From assembly GCA_035292505.1 (NCBI GenBank), contig DATDQA010000082.1:1-6008 (forward strand): 6,008 bases of DNA, given 5' to 3'. Under the pieces are notes generated by a model. The model was not told where the DNA came from, searched no databases, and saw only the letters and a program-made list of their open reading frames with translations. Below, one piece after another: positions 5,582 through 6,008 of this stretch. The stretch comes from DATDQA01 sp035292505 (lineage in GTDB: Bacteria; Bacteroidota; Bacteroidia; Chitinophagales; Saprospiraceae). Made by a program: the position numbers and the translations under genes. How positions within the stretch are numbered: position 1 is the stretch's first letter; every line of letters begins with the position of its first letter.

Positions 5582-5893
5582 CTATACGTCATCTTCATCT
5601 TCATACCATCCTTTATGCCACTGTCCGCGCGTCTTTGTCTTTTCTATCTGGCGTTCTACGATGAGACGCGCGAGACCATGCGCAGGAGCTTCGGAACCGG
5701 AGTGCAGGACAGCGTTTATCTTATGTTCCAGGACATCAAGCCTGTACAACGTGCTGAAAAGTAATTCAGGTTCTTTGTCCAGCAAATAGGAGATGCGCTC
5801 AGCGAGTGCGTTGATCAGATCTTCCAGTTCAGGACCTTTGAGTTGCTCAAGTGAGACATCCCGGAGTGTGATATCGAAATCTTCGGTAGACAT
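5582..5893 (-). CDS. Small acidic protein of unknown function, 103 residues
   Basis: This is a complete 103-residue soluble protein with no signal or membrane segment. It is largely helical: a DITLRDVSLEQLKG start, ELEDLINALAERISYLLDKEPE (22-43), then LFSTLYRLDVLEHKINAVL (45-63). The region around 64-90 is basic (SEAPAHGLARLIVERQIEKTKTRGQWHKGW), and it ends in a strongly acidic YEDEDDV tail. I cannot name a family with confidence; it looks like a conserved Bacteroidota hypothetical. Its ATG (5893-5891) lies 2 bases after the stop of the gene upstream on the same strand, so the two are co-transcribed and probably translationally coupled. The compact helical body and conserved-looking composition support a real gene over its antisense alternatives. 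Confidence 0.82.
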   Translation of the reverse strand: MSTEDFDITLRDVSLEQLKGPELEDLINALAERISYLLDKEPELLFSTLYRLDVLEHKINAVLHSGSEAPAHGLARLIVERQIEKTKTRGQWHKGWYEDEDDV

Positions 5894-5895
5894 TT

Positions 5896-6008
5896 CTATT
5901 CAGCAAGTAAACCACGCACACTCGGGGATTCCGAAACAAAATGTAACAATTCATCGAGGTATCTCCTGTCATTTGAAAGCCGCGGTACCTTATTCTGTCC
6001 ACCAAGTT
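5896..6008 (-). CDS. GH3-family (auxin-responsive-like) protein, C-terminal 37 residues
   Basis: On the minus strand one frame runs from the window edge to TAG at 5898-5896, giving LGGQNKVPRLSNDRRYLDEL, then LHFVSESPSVRGLLAE. The LGGQ-KVPRLSN-R-Y-x-EL ending is the C-terminus that I associate with bacterial GH3 proteins, homologues of plant acyl-acid amido synthetases of the adenylate-forming superfamily. The bacterial substrate is unknown. The other two minus-strand frames are either stopped at once or give a poor translation. Only the tail is in the window, so the ATP-binding motifs cannot be checked and the call depends on this short signature. Confidence 0.65.
   Translation of the reverse strand, partial: LGGQNKVPRLSNDRRYLDELLHFVSESPSVRGLLAE

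Noticed and set aside
5461..5664. 67-residue plus-strand open frame
   Set aside because: It runs through the GC-rich palindromes and into the 103-residue minus-strand gene; no signal, no recognisable pattern.

Overview
The window looks like a chromosomal segment of a Bacteroidota bacterium, probably from a Chitinophagales- or Sphingobacteriales-like group. The reasons are a RecO of the Bacteroidota type without a zinc finger, the tail of what looks like a bacterial GH3-family protein coupled to a small acidic protein, starts with no strong Shine-Dalgarno sequence, and repeat-rich intergenic DNA. This placement is inference from protein and repeat style; there is no marker gene for taxonomy.

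Left part (1-1713, + strand). The window opens in the 3' end of uraD (OHCU decarboxylase). This overlaps by four bases (ATGA) a complete hiuH (5-hydroxyisourate hydrolase). Together they turn the uricase product 5-hydroxyisourate into S-allantoin. A repeat-bearing spacer follows, then an AT-rich gene for an unrecognised exported 244-residue protein (766-1500), then a cluster of palindromic TTCGACAAGCTCA / TGAGCTTGTCGAA repeats (1517-1675).

Centre (1710-3513, + strand). One long open frame joins two unrelated things. The first is a GIY-YIG nuclease-like domain whose first 15 codons lie in another frame because of one apparent extra T near 1754-1756. The second is a 476-residue DUF6986-type protein, a CitE/malate-synthase-like TIM barrel, that most likely starts at its own ATG at 2083. 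I read the 599-residue open frame as a frameshifted, repeat-associated GIY-YIG gene sitting directly upstream of, and by chance in frame with, a metabolic gene. The metabolic gene plausibly belongs with uraD and hiuH in purine-ureide breakdown, for example acting on a glyoxylate-like product, but no substrate can be read from the sequence.

Right part (3514-6008). recO lies on the minus strand, convergent with the DUF6986 gene across a heptamer-repeat spacer. It is divergent from a secreted 254-residue protein (4633-5397) that appears to be built of two similar beta-rich halves. That gene converges, across a GC-rich palindromic spacer, on a minus-strand pair: the end of a GH3-like gene and a 103-residue acidic protein starting 2 bases after it.

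Nearly every spacer holds its own family of short repeats or palindromes. The most noteworthy items are the repeat array abutting a decayed GIY-YIG gene, and the resulting artificial-looking fusion with a metabolic enzyme.
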